Under the pieces are notes generated by a model. The model was not told where the DNA came from, searched no databases, and worked only from the letters and a program-made list of their open reading frames with translations. From assembly GCF_026017845.1 (NCBI RefSeq), contig NZ_CP100416.1:8423416-8487415 (forward strand): a DNA stretch of 64,000 nucleotides, read 5' to 3'. This DNA comes from Amycolatopsis mediterranei. GTDB taxonomy: Bacteria > Actinomycetota > Actinomycetes > Mycobacteriales > Pseudonocardiaceae. The translations under genes and the position numbers were made by a program. Positions 44,513-53,195 of the stretch are shown here, piece by piece. Within the stretch, counting starts at the first letter, position 1, and each line of letters opens with the position of its first letter.

Positions 44513-45385
44513 CTACGCCCAAGCCGGGAAGAGCCGCCAGAGGGCCAGGGCCGACATCGCCGCCAGGGCCAGCAGGACCGGCGCCGTGATGACGTAGGTC
44601 GACACCGGGCGCCAGCGGCGGTACAGGTACGTCGAACCCGCCGCGGCCGCCAGGAACCCACCGAACGCCAACACGAGCGACGCCCACGCCCCGCCGTCGC
44701 CCGTGCGGCCGTCCTGGGCGTCCGCGCGGCCGTTCTGCGGCGTCGGGCGGAACGGCTTGCCCTCCAGCCCGGCCGTCACCACCACGGCCTCCGACGCCGC
44801 CAGCGGCCACCAGGACGTCGACGTCACCAGCGTCAGGCGGTCGTCCTCGGTCTTCCCGTAGTCCTGGCCTTCGTCCAGCGGCCGCACCGCCACCGAAGTC
44901 ACCCGGTAGGCGGACCGGCCCTGCGTCGTCGCGACGACGATCTCGTCACCGTGGCGCAGCGTGCCCAGCGCGCCGAACGGGCCGCCGTAGCCCGACTTCC
45001 GGCCGACGATCCCGGCGTTGCCCGGCTGGCCGAGCCCGGAAGTCCCCGGGACGTGCCCCGGCCCGGACGCGGTCTCGGCACTCGAAACCCCTTCGAGAAC
45101 CACCTGCTGCGCCTGAAGCCGGGGGATTTCCAGCACCGCGACCGGCGAACCGAACTCCGCCGGCTCGGCCGGCGGCGCCGCCCCGAACAGGCTCTGGCTG
45201 GCGCCGAGCGCCCGGTCCAGCTGCCCGCGGATGTCGGCGAGCGCCGCCCGCTGGTCGCCGCTCTGCAGCATCGGTCCCAGCGCGTAGACCACCAGCGACA
45301 ACGCCACCGCGGTCGTCACCAGCCAGGCGAACGCGACCGCACCGAGCCAGCCGGGCGTCACCCGGACGAAAGTGCGGGTGCTCAC
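44513..45385 (-). CDS. Sortase-fold membrane protein lacking catalytic Cys and His
   Basis: A 290-residue membrane protein with an N-terminal helix (AWLVTTAVALSLVVYALGPML), an extracytoplasmic sortase-like domain and two C-terminal helices. The sortase blocks are recognisable: VAVLEIPRLQAQQVVLEGVS, NAGIVGRKSGYGGPFGALG, LRHGDEIVVAT and DRLTLVTSTSWWPLA. In active sortases the second block has GHR and the last has TLxTC; here they read GRK and TLVTS, so His and Cys are both gone. GTG 45385 overlaps the stop of the larger upstream gene by GTGA. It probably acts as a structural or binding partner of the neighbouring PstS-like proteins. Confidence 0.78.
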   Translation of the reverse strand: MSTRTFVRVTPGWLGAVAFAWLVTTAVALSLVVYALGPMLQSGDQRAALADIRGQLDRALGASQSLFGAAPPAEPAEFGSPVAVLEIPRLQAQQVVLEGVSSAETASGPGHVPGTSGLGQPGNAGIVGRKSGYGGPFGALGTLRHGDEIVVATTQGRSAYRVTSVAVRPLDEGQDYGKTEDDRLTLVTSTSWWPLAASEAVVVTAGLEGKPFRPTPQNGRADAQDGRTGDGGAWASLVLAFGGFLAAAAGSTYLYRRWRPVSTYVITAPVLLALAAMSALALWRLFPAWA

Positions 45386-47703
45386 GCGCGACCGCCGCGC
45401 ATCCGGGCGAACAGACCGACGAGGGCCTCCGCGAACCGCGTCAGCCAGACCGGGGCCGGCCGCCCGGCGGTGACCAGCGCCGTCGCGGACGGCAGCACCG
45501 CCAGGATCACCAGCGCCAGCAACGGGATCAGCGCGCCGAGCACGCCCGCGCCGGCGAACGGCGGGATGCGCACGACGTCGGCGACGTTCTTCGCCGCCTG
45601 CACGCTCTGCTGGGTCGGGACCGCGTCGTGCGCCGGGGCGGTGTCGGCCGCGGGCGTCGTACCGGTGTTGGCCGCGCCTGCCGGGCCGAGGTCGTTCGAG
45701 ACCGGGGAGACCGGCGTCCCGGTGCCCGGTGGTGGCGGGCTCTTCGCGACTTCCTTTTCCTGGCACGCCTTTTCCGGCGTCCCGGTGCCGATCTGCAGGG
45801 TCCGGTCCAGCGCCGCCCCGGCCAGCGATGGTGTCAAGCGCGCGAGCCCCGGCGCCAGCACGCCCTGGCCCCGCGTCTGCACCATCGCGGTGAACTTCTT
45901 CAGCGCATCCTGCTTGCCTGTCAACGGTTTGCAGCCGGCGTCGATCAGCGGGTTCACCGGGACCGCGAGGTATTCGACGAACGTCAGCGGATACGTGCCC
46001 GGAGCCGCGGTGCCAGGCTGGAGGGTCCCGTCGGGGCCTTCGGTCATCGAATCGGCCGCCGCCTGCAGGCTCTGTTCCGAGGGGGCCACGAAACCGCCCT
46101 TGCCGTCCGGCAGCGCGACCGGCGTCCAGCCGTAGGCCTTGGCCGTCGCGAGGTCGGTGACCACCCAGTTCAGGCAGCCGTTCTTGCAGAGCGTCTCGTC
46201 CTTGCCGACGGTCACGCCGTCGACGACCTTGCGGACGGCCGACTGCCCGACCTTCGCGTTCACGTTGTCGAGGCGGTTCGTCCCGGGGTCGAGCTGGGTC
46301 AGGTCCGTGATCCGGCCGGGGCTGATCCCGTCGAGTCCCCCGTAGTAAGTATCGTTGCCCATCTTCCGGAACACCCAGGACCCGGCCGCGTTCTTCTCGA
46401 GCACCGTGCTCATCGCGAGCGGCACCGTGCCCTTGCCCGCTTCCCCGGTGAACCCGAAGAAGCCGGACGCCGAGTCGAGCGTGCCGGCACGGGCGTTCGG
46501 GTTCAGCACGAACGTCTGCCCGGTGACCGCGGCCAGCGCGGGGTTGCGGGTCACCAGCGGCGTGCCGTCCTTGAAGACGCCGCCGCGGCCGTCGCCGTCC
46601 GGGTTCTGGCCGCCCTTGGTCAGCATCGTCGCCAGCTCGTCGAGGGTGACGGTGAAGGTGTCGCCCAGCTTGCCTTTCAGCGAACTCCCGTTGTCCGCCT
46701 TGTCGGTCGGCGCCCAGCCGACCGCGGCCAGCACCGTCGCGTTTATCCCCACCGGCACGTACTGCCGGGCCCGCACGGTCTGGGTCGCGAGCGCGCCGCC
46801 GGAACCGGTCAGCGCGAGATCCGACGCGCCGGTGTCGAACGAGGTCAGCGCCTCGTCCTCGGTCTCGGACACGATGTTCGTCGGCTGCTCGCTCTTCGAC
46901 GGCGCGCACAGCGCCTGGTTCCACGCCACCGCGGACCGGCCCGCCCGCTGCGGCATGCTCGCGTTCAGCGTGTTCGCGCCGAGCCCGGCGCAGCCCTTGA
47001 CGATCAGGTCCGGCGCCGTCGGCGTCACCGCCGGGAGCGTGCTGTCGGTCCAGGTGACCGACTTCCCGTCGGCGTTCTTGGCCGTGATGGTCAGCATCAC
47101 CCGGCAGGGGTGGGTCTCGTCGCAGAGGTACGACCACTGCCGGGTGCGGATCTTGACGCCGGTGTTCGGGTCGGTCGCGGTCACCGGGTTGTTCGGCCAC
47201 TCCCGGGTACCCTTGATCGGGTCGAGCGACGTGTAGTCCGGGTCGTTGCCCACGTAGATCGGGGTGCTGCTGCCGCGCGGCACCGGCGTGTCGAACACGA
47301 TGTCGCCGGTCGTGGCGCTGCGCGGACGCGACGGCGTGATCACCGGCAGGCCGGCCTTCGCGCCGGTGAGCGTGTCCCCGAAGTCGGTGCCGCAGTAGGC
47401 CGACACGCGCGCGGTCAGGTCGTTGTTGGGCACCCACTGGCCGCTGACCTGCTTCAGCAGCGCGTCCCGCAGGTCGGCCGGGCAGAGGTACGCCTTCGCG
47501 GTCGCGCCCGCCGGCAGGCCGGAGATCGTGATCCGCAGCGGGTCGCCGTCCCGCACCGCGGAGAGGTCGGCCGGGGTGGTCCGGATCGTGTACGGCAGCG
47601 GGGGCGGGGTCACCTGGGCCTGCGCTGCCGGAACGGCGAGCAGCCCGAGCACCGCCAGCAGGCCGCAGGCGAGCACGAGACCGATACGTCTGGCGAGGAG
47701 CAC
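45382..47703 (-). CDS. Large membrane-anchored PstS-like binding protein
   Basis: A 773-residue exported protein. Signal peptide LLARRIGLVLACGLLAVLGLL; GTG 47703 is chosen for GGAG seven bases upstream. The first 230 residues are beta-rich and unknown, with several cysteines. Residues about 240-640 show a PBP-like fold (SFDTGASDLALTGSGG, RQYVPVGINATVLAAVGW, TLDELATMLTKGG, GKGTVPLAMSTVLEKN). Then follow a Pro-rich linker (KSPPPPGTGTP) and one C-terminal membrane helix (LGALIPLLALVILAVL). It is translationally coupled to the sortase-like gene and divergent from pstC. Likely a cell-surface binding or sensing protein for the same ligand. Confidence 0.75.
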   Translation of the reverse strand: MLLARRIGLVLACGLLAVLGLLAVPAAQAQVTPPPLPYTIRTTPADLSAVRDGDPLRITISGLPAGATAKAYLCPADLRDALLKQVSGQWVPNNDLTARVSAYCGTDFGDTLTGAKAGLPVITPSRPRSATTGDIVFDTPVPRGSSTPIYVGNDPDYTSLDPIKGTREWPNNPVTATDPNTGVKIRTRQWSYLCDETHPCRVMLTITAKNADGKSVTWTDSTLPAVTPTAPDLIVKGCAGLGANTLNASMPQRAGRSAVAWNQALCAPSKSEQPTNIVSETEDEALTSFDTGASDLALTGSGGALATQTVRARQYVPVGINATVLAAVGWAPTDKADNGSSLKGKLGDTFTVTLDELATMLTKGGQNPDGDGRGGVFKDGTPLVTRNPALAAVTGQTFVLNPNARAGTLDSASGFFGFTGEAGKGTVPLAMSTVLEKNAAGSWVFRKMGNDTYYGGLDGISPGRITDLTQLDPGTNRLDNVNAKVGQSAVRKVVDGVTVGKDETLCKNGCLNWVVTDLATAKAYGWTPVALPDGKGGFVAPSEQSLQAAADSMTEGPDGTLQPGTAAPGTYPLTFVEYLAVPVNPLIDAGCKPLTGKQDALKKFTAMVQTRGQGVLAPGLARLTPSLAGAALDRTLQIGTGTPEKACQEKEVAKSPPPPGTGTPVSPVSNDLGPAGAANTGTTPAADTAPAHDAVPTQQSVQAAKNVADVVRIPPFAGAGVLGALIPLLALVILAVLPSATALVTAGRPAPVWLTRFAEALVGLFARMRGGRA

Positions 47704-47926
47704 GGTTTTCTCCGGGGATTCCACGAAATGTGAGCGTCTCGGGGAGCAACGTCCCGGACCCGGCCAGGCCGGGTCAACTCCGCCGCGGCACCCGCGAACG
47801 TGATTCACGCACAGCCCGTCGGGCGTTCCCCGGACGGACACCTTTCCGGTGATCGTCCGGCACATACTGGCCACGCTGGGGCATCCGACGCTGCCCTGGC
47901 CACCCCGACCCGGAAAGGCCCCGCTC
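47704..47926. promoter_or_regulatory. Divergent promoter region of the Pst-like locus
   Basis: This 223-base gap must contain the promoters for pstC and for the divergent PstS-like/sortase pair. I looked for tandem PHO-box repeats of the GTTCACC kind and saw no convincing array. The pstC ribosome binding site is GGAAAGG. Confidence 0.4.
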
Positions 47927-48916
47927 GTGACCGTCGCGCTCCCCCGGCCCGATCCGTCCCCGCCGGGTGCCCCGGCGCGGCGGGTGCTCACCGAGGTGCT
48001 TTCCCGGGCCGACAAGGCCTTCCGCCGGGTGACCACCGGGGCCGGCCTGGTCATGCTGGCCATCCTCGTGGTGATCGGCTTCTTCCTGGTCTACCGCGCG
48101 GTGCCGGCGTTCGGAGTCAGCGGGTTCGGGTTCTTCAGCACCGTCCGGTTCGACCCCGCGTCGCGCGAACTCGGCGTACTGGGCCTGCTCTACGGCACGG
48201 TCGTGGTCGCGCTGATCGCCGTGCTGGTGGCGGTGCCGCTGTCGGTGCTGGCCGCGCTGTACATCACCGAGTACTCCAGCGGCCGGATCCGCGGGTTGCT
48301 GACCGGGCTGGTCGACCTGCTCGCGGCGATCCCCAGCCTGCTCTACGGCCTCTGGGGGTTCAGCTTCGTCGGGCCGAAGATCGCCCCGCTCTCGCAGTGG
48401 CTGAGCGACAACTTCGGCTGGTTCCCGCCGTTCGCCCGGCAGGAGAACGCGCTCTACATCAACTCGATGGTCATCGCCGGGCTGATCGTGTCGCTGATGG
48501 TGCTGCCGATCACGACGTCGGTGATCCGCGAAGTGTTCGCCCAGACCCCGCCCGGCGAGAAAGAGGCGGCGCTGGCGCTGGGCAGCACCCGCTGGGGCAT
48601 GGTGCGCACGGTGGTGCTGCCGTTCGGCCGCGGCGGGATCATCGGCGGCTCGATGCTCGGGCTGGGCCGCGCGCTCGGCGAGACCATCGCCGTTTCCCTG
48701 CTGCTGCCGCAGGTCCCGGAGATCACCACGCACTTCCTGCAGTTCGGCGGGGCGACGATCTCCGGCTTCATCGCCACGAACGCCGGTGCGTCGGGACTGG
48801 CGCTCAACGGGCTCATGGCGTGCGGGCTGGTGCTGTTCGTCTTCACGCTGGCGACGAACTTCAGCGCGTCGGTCATCATCTCGCGCAGCCGCTCCGGTGC
48901 CGGGGTGGACGCATGA
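47927..48916 (+). CDS. pstC: Phosphate-type ABC transporter permease PstC
   Basis: A 329-residue permease. After a 30-residue Pro-rich cytoplasmic tail it has six membrane segments and the binding-protein-dependent transport motif EAALALGSTRWGMVRTVVLPFGRGGIIGG (EAA loop), with ETIAVSLLL following. PstC hallmarks include YGTVVVALIAVLVAVPLS and LLAAIPSLLYGLWG. GTG 47927 is preferred over the earlier ATG because GGAAAGG lies eight bases before it. Its stop overlaps the pstA start (ATGA). It forms the channel with PstA and couples to PstB. Confidence 0.94.
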   Translation: MTVALPRPDPSPPGAPARRVLTEVLSRADKAFRRVTTGAGLVMLAILVVIGFFLVYRAVPAFGVSGFGFFSTVRFDPASRELGVLGLLYGTVVVALIAVLVAVPLSVLAALYITEYSSGRIRGLLTGLVDLLAAIPSLLYGLWGFSFVGPKIAPLSQWLSDNFGWFPPFARQENALYINSMVIAGLIVSLMVLPITTSVIREVFAQTPPGEKEAALALGSTRWGMVRTVVLPFGRGGIIGGSMLGLGRALGETIAVSLLLPQVPEITTHFLQFGGATISGFIATNAGASGLALNGLMACGLVLFVFTLATNFSASVIISRSRSGAGVDA

Positions 48917-50031
48917 CGCTGACCGCGCCCGCTCCCCCGCGGCCCCGGCCGCTCGTGCGCCGCCGCACGCCCGTGACCACCAGGGAAGACCGGCTCGCCG
49001 CGCTCGGCTGCGCGGTGTCGGCGCTCCTGCTGACCTGGTTCGTCATGCACCTGCTGCTGACGTCACCGGGCTGGTTCGCCGACCTGGTCGTGGCGTACCC
49101 GCTCTACCTCGGGATGCTCTACCTCGTCACGCGCGACCGGCTCGGGCGGCTCGCCGCGGCCGACCGGCTCGTGTCCACCGTGGTCGCCACCGGCGCGCTG
49201 GGCCTGCTGATCCCGCTGCTGCTCCTGCTCGGCTACATCGTCGTCGCCGGGGCGCCGCACCTGACCTGGGGCTTCTTCACCCACGACATGTCCACGGTGG
49301 CCGTGACCGACCCGGTGGAGAAGACCGGCGGGCTGCACGCGATCGTCGGGACGCTGGAGCAGACCGGGCTGGCGCTGGTGCTCGTCGTCCCGCTCGGGCT
49401 GCTGACCGCGATCTTCCTCAACGAGACGCGCTCGCGGTTCCGGCGTCCGGTGCGGGTGCTGGTCGACGCGATGAGCGGGCTGCCCTCGATCGTGGCGGGC
49501 CTGTTCGTCTACGCCGCGATCATCATCCCGGGCACCAACGCGGGGGTGGGGTTCTTCAGCTACAGCGGGTTCATGGCGACGCTGGCGCTGACCATGGTCA
49601 TGCTGCCGACGGTGACGCGCACGGTCGATGTCGTGCTGCGGCTGGTCCCGGCCGGGCTGCGCGAGGCGTCGCTGGCTTTGGGCGCGAGCCGCGCCCGGAC
49701 GGTGTGGTCGGTCGTGCTGCCGACCGCGCGCACCGGCGTGACGACCGCGGTGATCCTCGGGATCGCCCGCGTGGCCGGGGAAACCGCGCCGCTGCTGTTC
49801 ACCTCGTTCGGCGCGATCACGCTGAACGCCGACCCGTTTTCCCAGCCGCAGGAGAGCATCCCGCTGTTCGTGTACCGCTACATCAAGCAGCCGCTGGAGA
49901 ACGTCCAGCAGCGCGGGTACGTCGGCGCACTCGTGCTGATCCTGCTCATCTTCACCCTGTTCGCGCTCGCCCGCCTGGTCGGGCGCGACCGGTCCCGCCG
50001 CAAGGCCCGTACTCCCCGGGAGAACAAGTGA
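48913..50031 (+). CDS. pstA: Phosphate-type ABC transporter permease PstA
   Basis: A 372-residue permease, longer than usual for PstA because of an extra N-terminal pair of helices (LGCAVSALLLTWFVMHLLL, LVVAYPLYLGMLYLV). The core has GTLEQTGLALVLVVPLGLLTA, AMSGLPSIVAGLFVY, and the EAA loop EASLALGASRARTVWSVVLPTARTG followed by GETAPLLFT. It begins within the last codon of pstC and ends overlapping pstB. Partner of PstC in the transmembrane pore. Confidence 0.94.
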   Translation: MTLTAPAPPRPRPLVRRRTPVTTREDRLAALGCAVSALLLTWFVMHLLLTSPGWFADLVVAYPLYLGMLYLVTRDRLGRLAAADRLVSTVVATGALGLLIPLLLLLGYIVVAGAPHLTWGFFTHDMSTVAVTDPVEKTGGLHAIVGTLEQTGLALVLVVPLGLLTAIFLNETRSRFRRPVRVLVDAMSGLPSIVAGLFVYAAIIIPGTNAGVGFFSYSGFMATLALTMVMLPTVTRTVDVVLRLVPAGLREASLALGASRARTVWSVVLPTARTGVTTAVILGIARVAGETAPLLFTSFGAITLNADPFSQPQESIPLFVYRYIKQPLENVQQRGYVGALVLILLIFTLFALARLVGRDRSRRKARTPRENK

Positions 50032-50855
50032 CGTCCACTGTGGACACCGTGGTCGCGCCGGCGCTCGTCGGCGGCCCGCCGCCGGGTGCCGCCACCCTCG
50101 AGGCCCGTGACGTAGGTGCGTGGTTCGGCGACCGGCTGGTGCTCGAGGGCGTGTCCCTGACCATGCCCGCACGCGAGGTGACGGCGCTGATCGGGCCGTC
50201 CGGCTGCGGCAAGTCGACGTTCCTGCGCATCCTCAACCGGATGCACGAGCTGGTGCCGTCGGCGTCGCTGGCCGGCGAGGTGCTGCTCGACGGCCAGGAC
50301 ATCTACGCCGACGGCACCCGTCCGCAGCAGGTCCGGCTGCGGATCGGGATGGTGTTCCAGAAGCCGAACCCGTTCCCGGCGATGTCCATCCGCGACAACG
50401 TGCTCGCCGGGCTGAAGCTGGCCGGCGTCAAGTGCGCCGACAAGACCGCGCTCGTCGAGCAGAGCCTGGAACGCGCCGGGCTGTGGCGCGAGGTCCGGGA
50501 CCGGCTCGGTTCGCCGGGCGGGGCGCTGTCGGGTGGCCAGCAGCAGCGGCTGTGCATCGCGCGCTCGCTGGCGGTGCAGCCGAACGTGCTGCTGATGGAC
50601 GAACCGTGCTCCGCGCTCGACCCGACCTCGACCCGCCGGATCGAGCAGACGATCGCCGAGATCGGGCACGAGGTGACCGTCGTGATCGTCACCCACAACA
50701 TGCAGCAGGCGCAACGGGTTTCGGACCACTGCGCGTTCTTCCTCGCCGCCGAGAACGAGCCGGGGCAGGTGATCGAACACGGGCCGACGGCGAAGATCTT
50801 CGGCTCGCCGGAAGACGAGCGCACCGCCGACTACGTCAACGGGCGGTTCGGATGA
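50028..50855 (+). CDS. pstB: Phosphate-type ABC transporter ATPase PstB
   Basis: A 275-residue ATPase with the complete set of motifs: Walker A GPSGCGKST, Q-loop VFQKPNPFPAMSIRDN, signature LSGGQQQRLCIARSLA, Walker B VLLMDEPCSALDP and H-loop VTHNMQQAQR. The PNPFP sequence after the Q-loop is specific to PstB. GTG 50028 overlaps the pstA stop (GTGA), and its own stop overlaps pstS (ATGA). Cytoplasmic engine of the importer. Confidence 0.95.
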   Translation: MTSTVDTVVAPALVGGPPPGAATLEARDVGAWFGDRLVLEGVSLTMPAREVTALIGPSGCGKSTFLRILNRMHELVPSASLAGEVLLDGQDIYADGTRPQQVRLRIGMVFQKPNPFPAMSIRDNVLAGLKLAGVKCADKTALVEQSLERAGLWREVRDRLGSPGGALSGGQQQRLCIARSLAVQPNVLLMDEPCSALDPTSTRRIEQTIAEIGHEVTVVIVTHNMQQAQRVSDHCAFFLAAENEPGQVIEHGPTAKIFGSPEDERTADYVNGRFG

Positions 50856-52369
50856 GACGCCTTCTCGTGCTGGTCTTCGTCCTGCTGCTGACGCCGGTCT
50901 TCGACGCGTCGGCCGAGACGCGGCTCACCGGGTCCGGCTCCAGCTACGTCGGGCCGGCGATGAACGACTGGCAGAACGGCGCGAACTCGCGGGGCATCCC
51001 GGTCAACTACTCCTCCTACAGCTCCCCCGCGGGCGTCAACCAGTACGGCGACCGGACGGTCGACTTCGGCGCGACCGAAGCCGAGGTGACGTCGCTGCAG
51101 GCCGCCGGCGGTGGCGGGTTCAGCGCGCAGAACCGCGGCTACCAGTACGTCCCGGACGTCGCCGGCGCGGTCGCGGTCATGTACAACGTCACGGACGCGG
51201 GCGGCAGCACCGTCGACTACCTGCACCTGGACCGGCAGACGATCGGCCGGATCTTCAGCCGCGACATCACGCGCTGGAGCGACCCGGCGATCACCGCGAC
51301 CAACGGCGGCAAGCCCCTGCCGGACCAGCCGATCACCCTGCTGGGCCGAACCGGCCAGTCCGGCACGACGGCGTTGTTCTACGACTTCATCGCGAAGTCC
51401 GCGCCCGCGGCGTACAACGCGTTCGTGCAACGCAACGCCGCCAACGGCATGGGCAACCTGCCCGACGGCGTCCGCCCGATCCAGCTGCCCACGCAGGGCC
51501 CCGACGCCACCTGGTACCGGCTGTTCAGCGACTCCGAGCAGATCGCGACCGCGATCAGCAGCAAGTCCGTGCCGTTCTCGATCGGCTACGACGAATTCGC
51601 CTACGCCCTGCGCTACAAGGCGCCGACGGCGTGGGTGCAGAACGGCGCGGGCCAGTACACCAAGCCGTACGCGGAGAACATCGCCGCGGCGCTGAAGCAC
51701 GCCCACCTGCGGCCGGACCTGAGCCAGGACCTCGACGAGGTCTACACCAGTGCCACCGAACCCGGCGCGTACCCGATCTCGGCGTACTCCTACGTGATGA
51801 TCCCGTGCACCAACGGCCGCGACACCTGCCGTGGCGGCTACGGTGACCAGGGCAAGACCGACAGCGTCACGGCGTTCCTCGAGTACGTCGCGTGCGACGG
51901 CCAGGTCAACATGTCCCGCATCGGCTATTCACCGCTCCCGCCGAACCTGGCGCAGGAGATGATGAACGCGAGCGCCCGGCTCACCGGAAATCCCGCGAAG
52001 CAGCTGAACGCGGGCAACTGCACCAACCCGACGTTCCAGGGCAACCTCGGCGCGGGCGCTTCGAGCCCGCAAGACCCGTTCGTCACGGCGGGGATCATCG
52101 ACGGGCCGGGCAAGAAGTCCGCCGCGCCCTCGAAGTCCGGTACCGCCTCGGCCGCGCCGTCCGCCACCTTGGGCACGTCGACCATGACGGCGGCAGCGGA
52201 CGACCTGGCCAACGGCGGCTCGAAGAACTGGCGCGAAGCCGACCCGGCCGCCTACGACCGCGGCGGGCTGGGCGGCTTCGGCGGCTGGGCGGTCCTGGTG
52301 CTGTTCGCGGTGATCGTGACGCCGCTCGCGGTGCGGGGCGTGATCCGGTACATCAAGGGGTCCTCGTAG
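50852..52369 (+). CDS. PstS-like binding protein with C-terminal membrane anchor
   Basis: A 505-residue protein. Signal peptide (LLVLVFVLLLTPVFDASA). The PstS core is clear: RLTGSGSSYVGPAMNDW, TVDFGATEAEVTSL, YVPDVAGAVAVMYNV, IGRIFSRDITRWSDPAI and GRTGQSGTTALFYDFI (SGTT phosphate loop). Unlike ordinary lipoprotein PstS (about 370 residues), it has a Ser/Ala-rich linker and a C-terminal membrane helix (GGWAVLVLFAVIVTPLAV). Fourth gene of the overlapping pstCABS unit. The anchor probably keeps the receptor on the outer face of the membrane. Confidence 0.9.
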   Translation: MRRLLVLVFVLLLTPVFDASAETRLTGSGSSYVGPAMNDWQNGANSRGIPVNYSSYSSPAGVNQYGDRTVDFGATEAEVTSLQAAGGGGFSAQNRGYQYVPDVAGAVAVMYNVTDAGGSTVDYLHLDRQTIGRIFSRDITRWSDPAITATNGGKPLPDQPITLLGRTGQSGTTALFYDFIAKSAPAAYNAFVQRNAANGMGNLPDGVRPIQLPTQGPDATWYRLFSDSEQIATAISSKSVPFSIGYDEFAYALRYKAPTAWVQNGAGQYTKPYAENIAAALKHAHLRPDLSQDLDEVYTSATEPGAYPISAYSYVMIPCTNGRDTCRGGYGDQGKTDSVTAFLEYVACDGQVNMSRIGYSPLPPNLAQEMMNASARLTGNPAKQLNAGNCTNPTFQGNLGAGASSPQDPFVTAGIIDGPGKKSAAPSKSGTASAAPSATLGTSTMTAAADDLANGGSKNWREADPAAYDRGGLGGFGGWAVLVLFAVIVTPLAVRGVIRYIKGSS

Positions 52370-52493
52370 CCCGTCCTCGCGTGTCCACGAGACGAACGGA
52401 AGGTGGACAACGGGGCTCGGGACCGGTCCCGGGCCTCCGCTCGGGGTAGCTTTCGGCTGTGGGGCAGGGAATCGACCGGCATCCTGAGCGGGC

Positions 52494-53195
52494 GTGATGT
52501 CGGCACAGCAGACGGTGCGCGCGGCCGACGCGGACGAACCGGGTGAGATCGACCCGCCGCGGCGGGAATCGCTGACGGCGCTGCTCCGGCGGCGTCGCCG
52601 CTCGCTCGGCAGGCACAGCGGCATCCAGTACTGGCTCCGCGTCCGCGGTTACTACATCCTGGCCGCCTTCGCCGGGCTCTTCACCCTCAACGCCGTGGTC
52701 ATCGGGGGCCGGGTCGCCTACGACGTCAGCGTGCAGATCGCCTCGCCGTGGGAGACGCGGGCGCCGTGGGTGGCGCTGCCCCTGTCGATCTCGGGCTGGC
52801 TGGTGGTGACCGGGTTCGCCGGTGCCGTCGCCGGCTACGTGGTGTCCGAGGTGACGGACAACCGGAGCCTCCGGCGTTCGCGCGGGCGGGCGGCCGGCCG
52901 GCGCATCGGGGCCATCCCGCTGCTGGACCGCCTGCAGTACGGCAGGCACGGCTTCGAGATCCCGAACTACTTCGGCATCCGGTTCGCGCTGCGGCACGAC
53001 GGGGACTGGCCGACCGCGCAGGACCACTGGGAGATCGTCGTCGAGAAGTTCCTGAACGCCGGGGACGCCCGCGGCAAGGGACCGAAGCGGGTCATGTGGG
53101 AGGCCGTGCTGGAGGCGTCCTACGTGCTGGACGGCATGTCCGGCCGCTGCCCCGAATGCACCGGGCCCGAGGAGGGCGGCGATGGCACGCACTGA
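52494..53195 (+). CDS. Two-helix membrane protein with C-terminal CPEC motif
   Basis: A 233-residue protein of unknown family (232 if ATG 52497 is used instead of GTG 52494). Arg-rich cytoplasmic start, two membrane segments (YILAAFAGLFTLNAVVIGG and LPLSISGWLVVTGFAGAVAG), then a cytoplasmic tail with FGIRFALRHDGDWPTAQDHW and a final SGRCPECTGPEEGG. Its end overlaps the start of the next gene by 14 bases, so the two are coupled. It begins 124 bases after the anchored PstS. Probably an accessory part of the same system. Confidence 0.68.
   Translation: MMSAQQTVRAADADEPGEIDPPRRESLTALLRRRRRSLGRHSGIQYWLRVRGYYILAAFAGLFTLNAVVIGGRVAYDVSVQIASPWETRAPWVALPLSISGWLVVTGFAGAVAGYVVSEVTDNRSLRRSRGRAAGRRIGAIPLLDRLQYGRHGFEIPNYFGIRFALRHDGDWPTAQDHWEIVVEKFLNAGDARGKGPKRVMWEAVLEASYVLDGMSGRCPECTGPEEGGDGTH

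Noticed and set aside
45628..47733. Long antisense frame over the large PstS-like gene
   Set aside because: Arg/Val-rich shadow frame; the minus-strand frame has a signal peptide, binding-protein motifs and a membrane anchor.
47704..47926. PHO-box array upstream of pstC
   Set aside because: No tandem 11-base direct repeats of the GTTCACC kind could be read in either strand.
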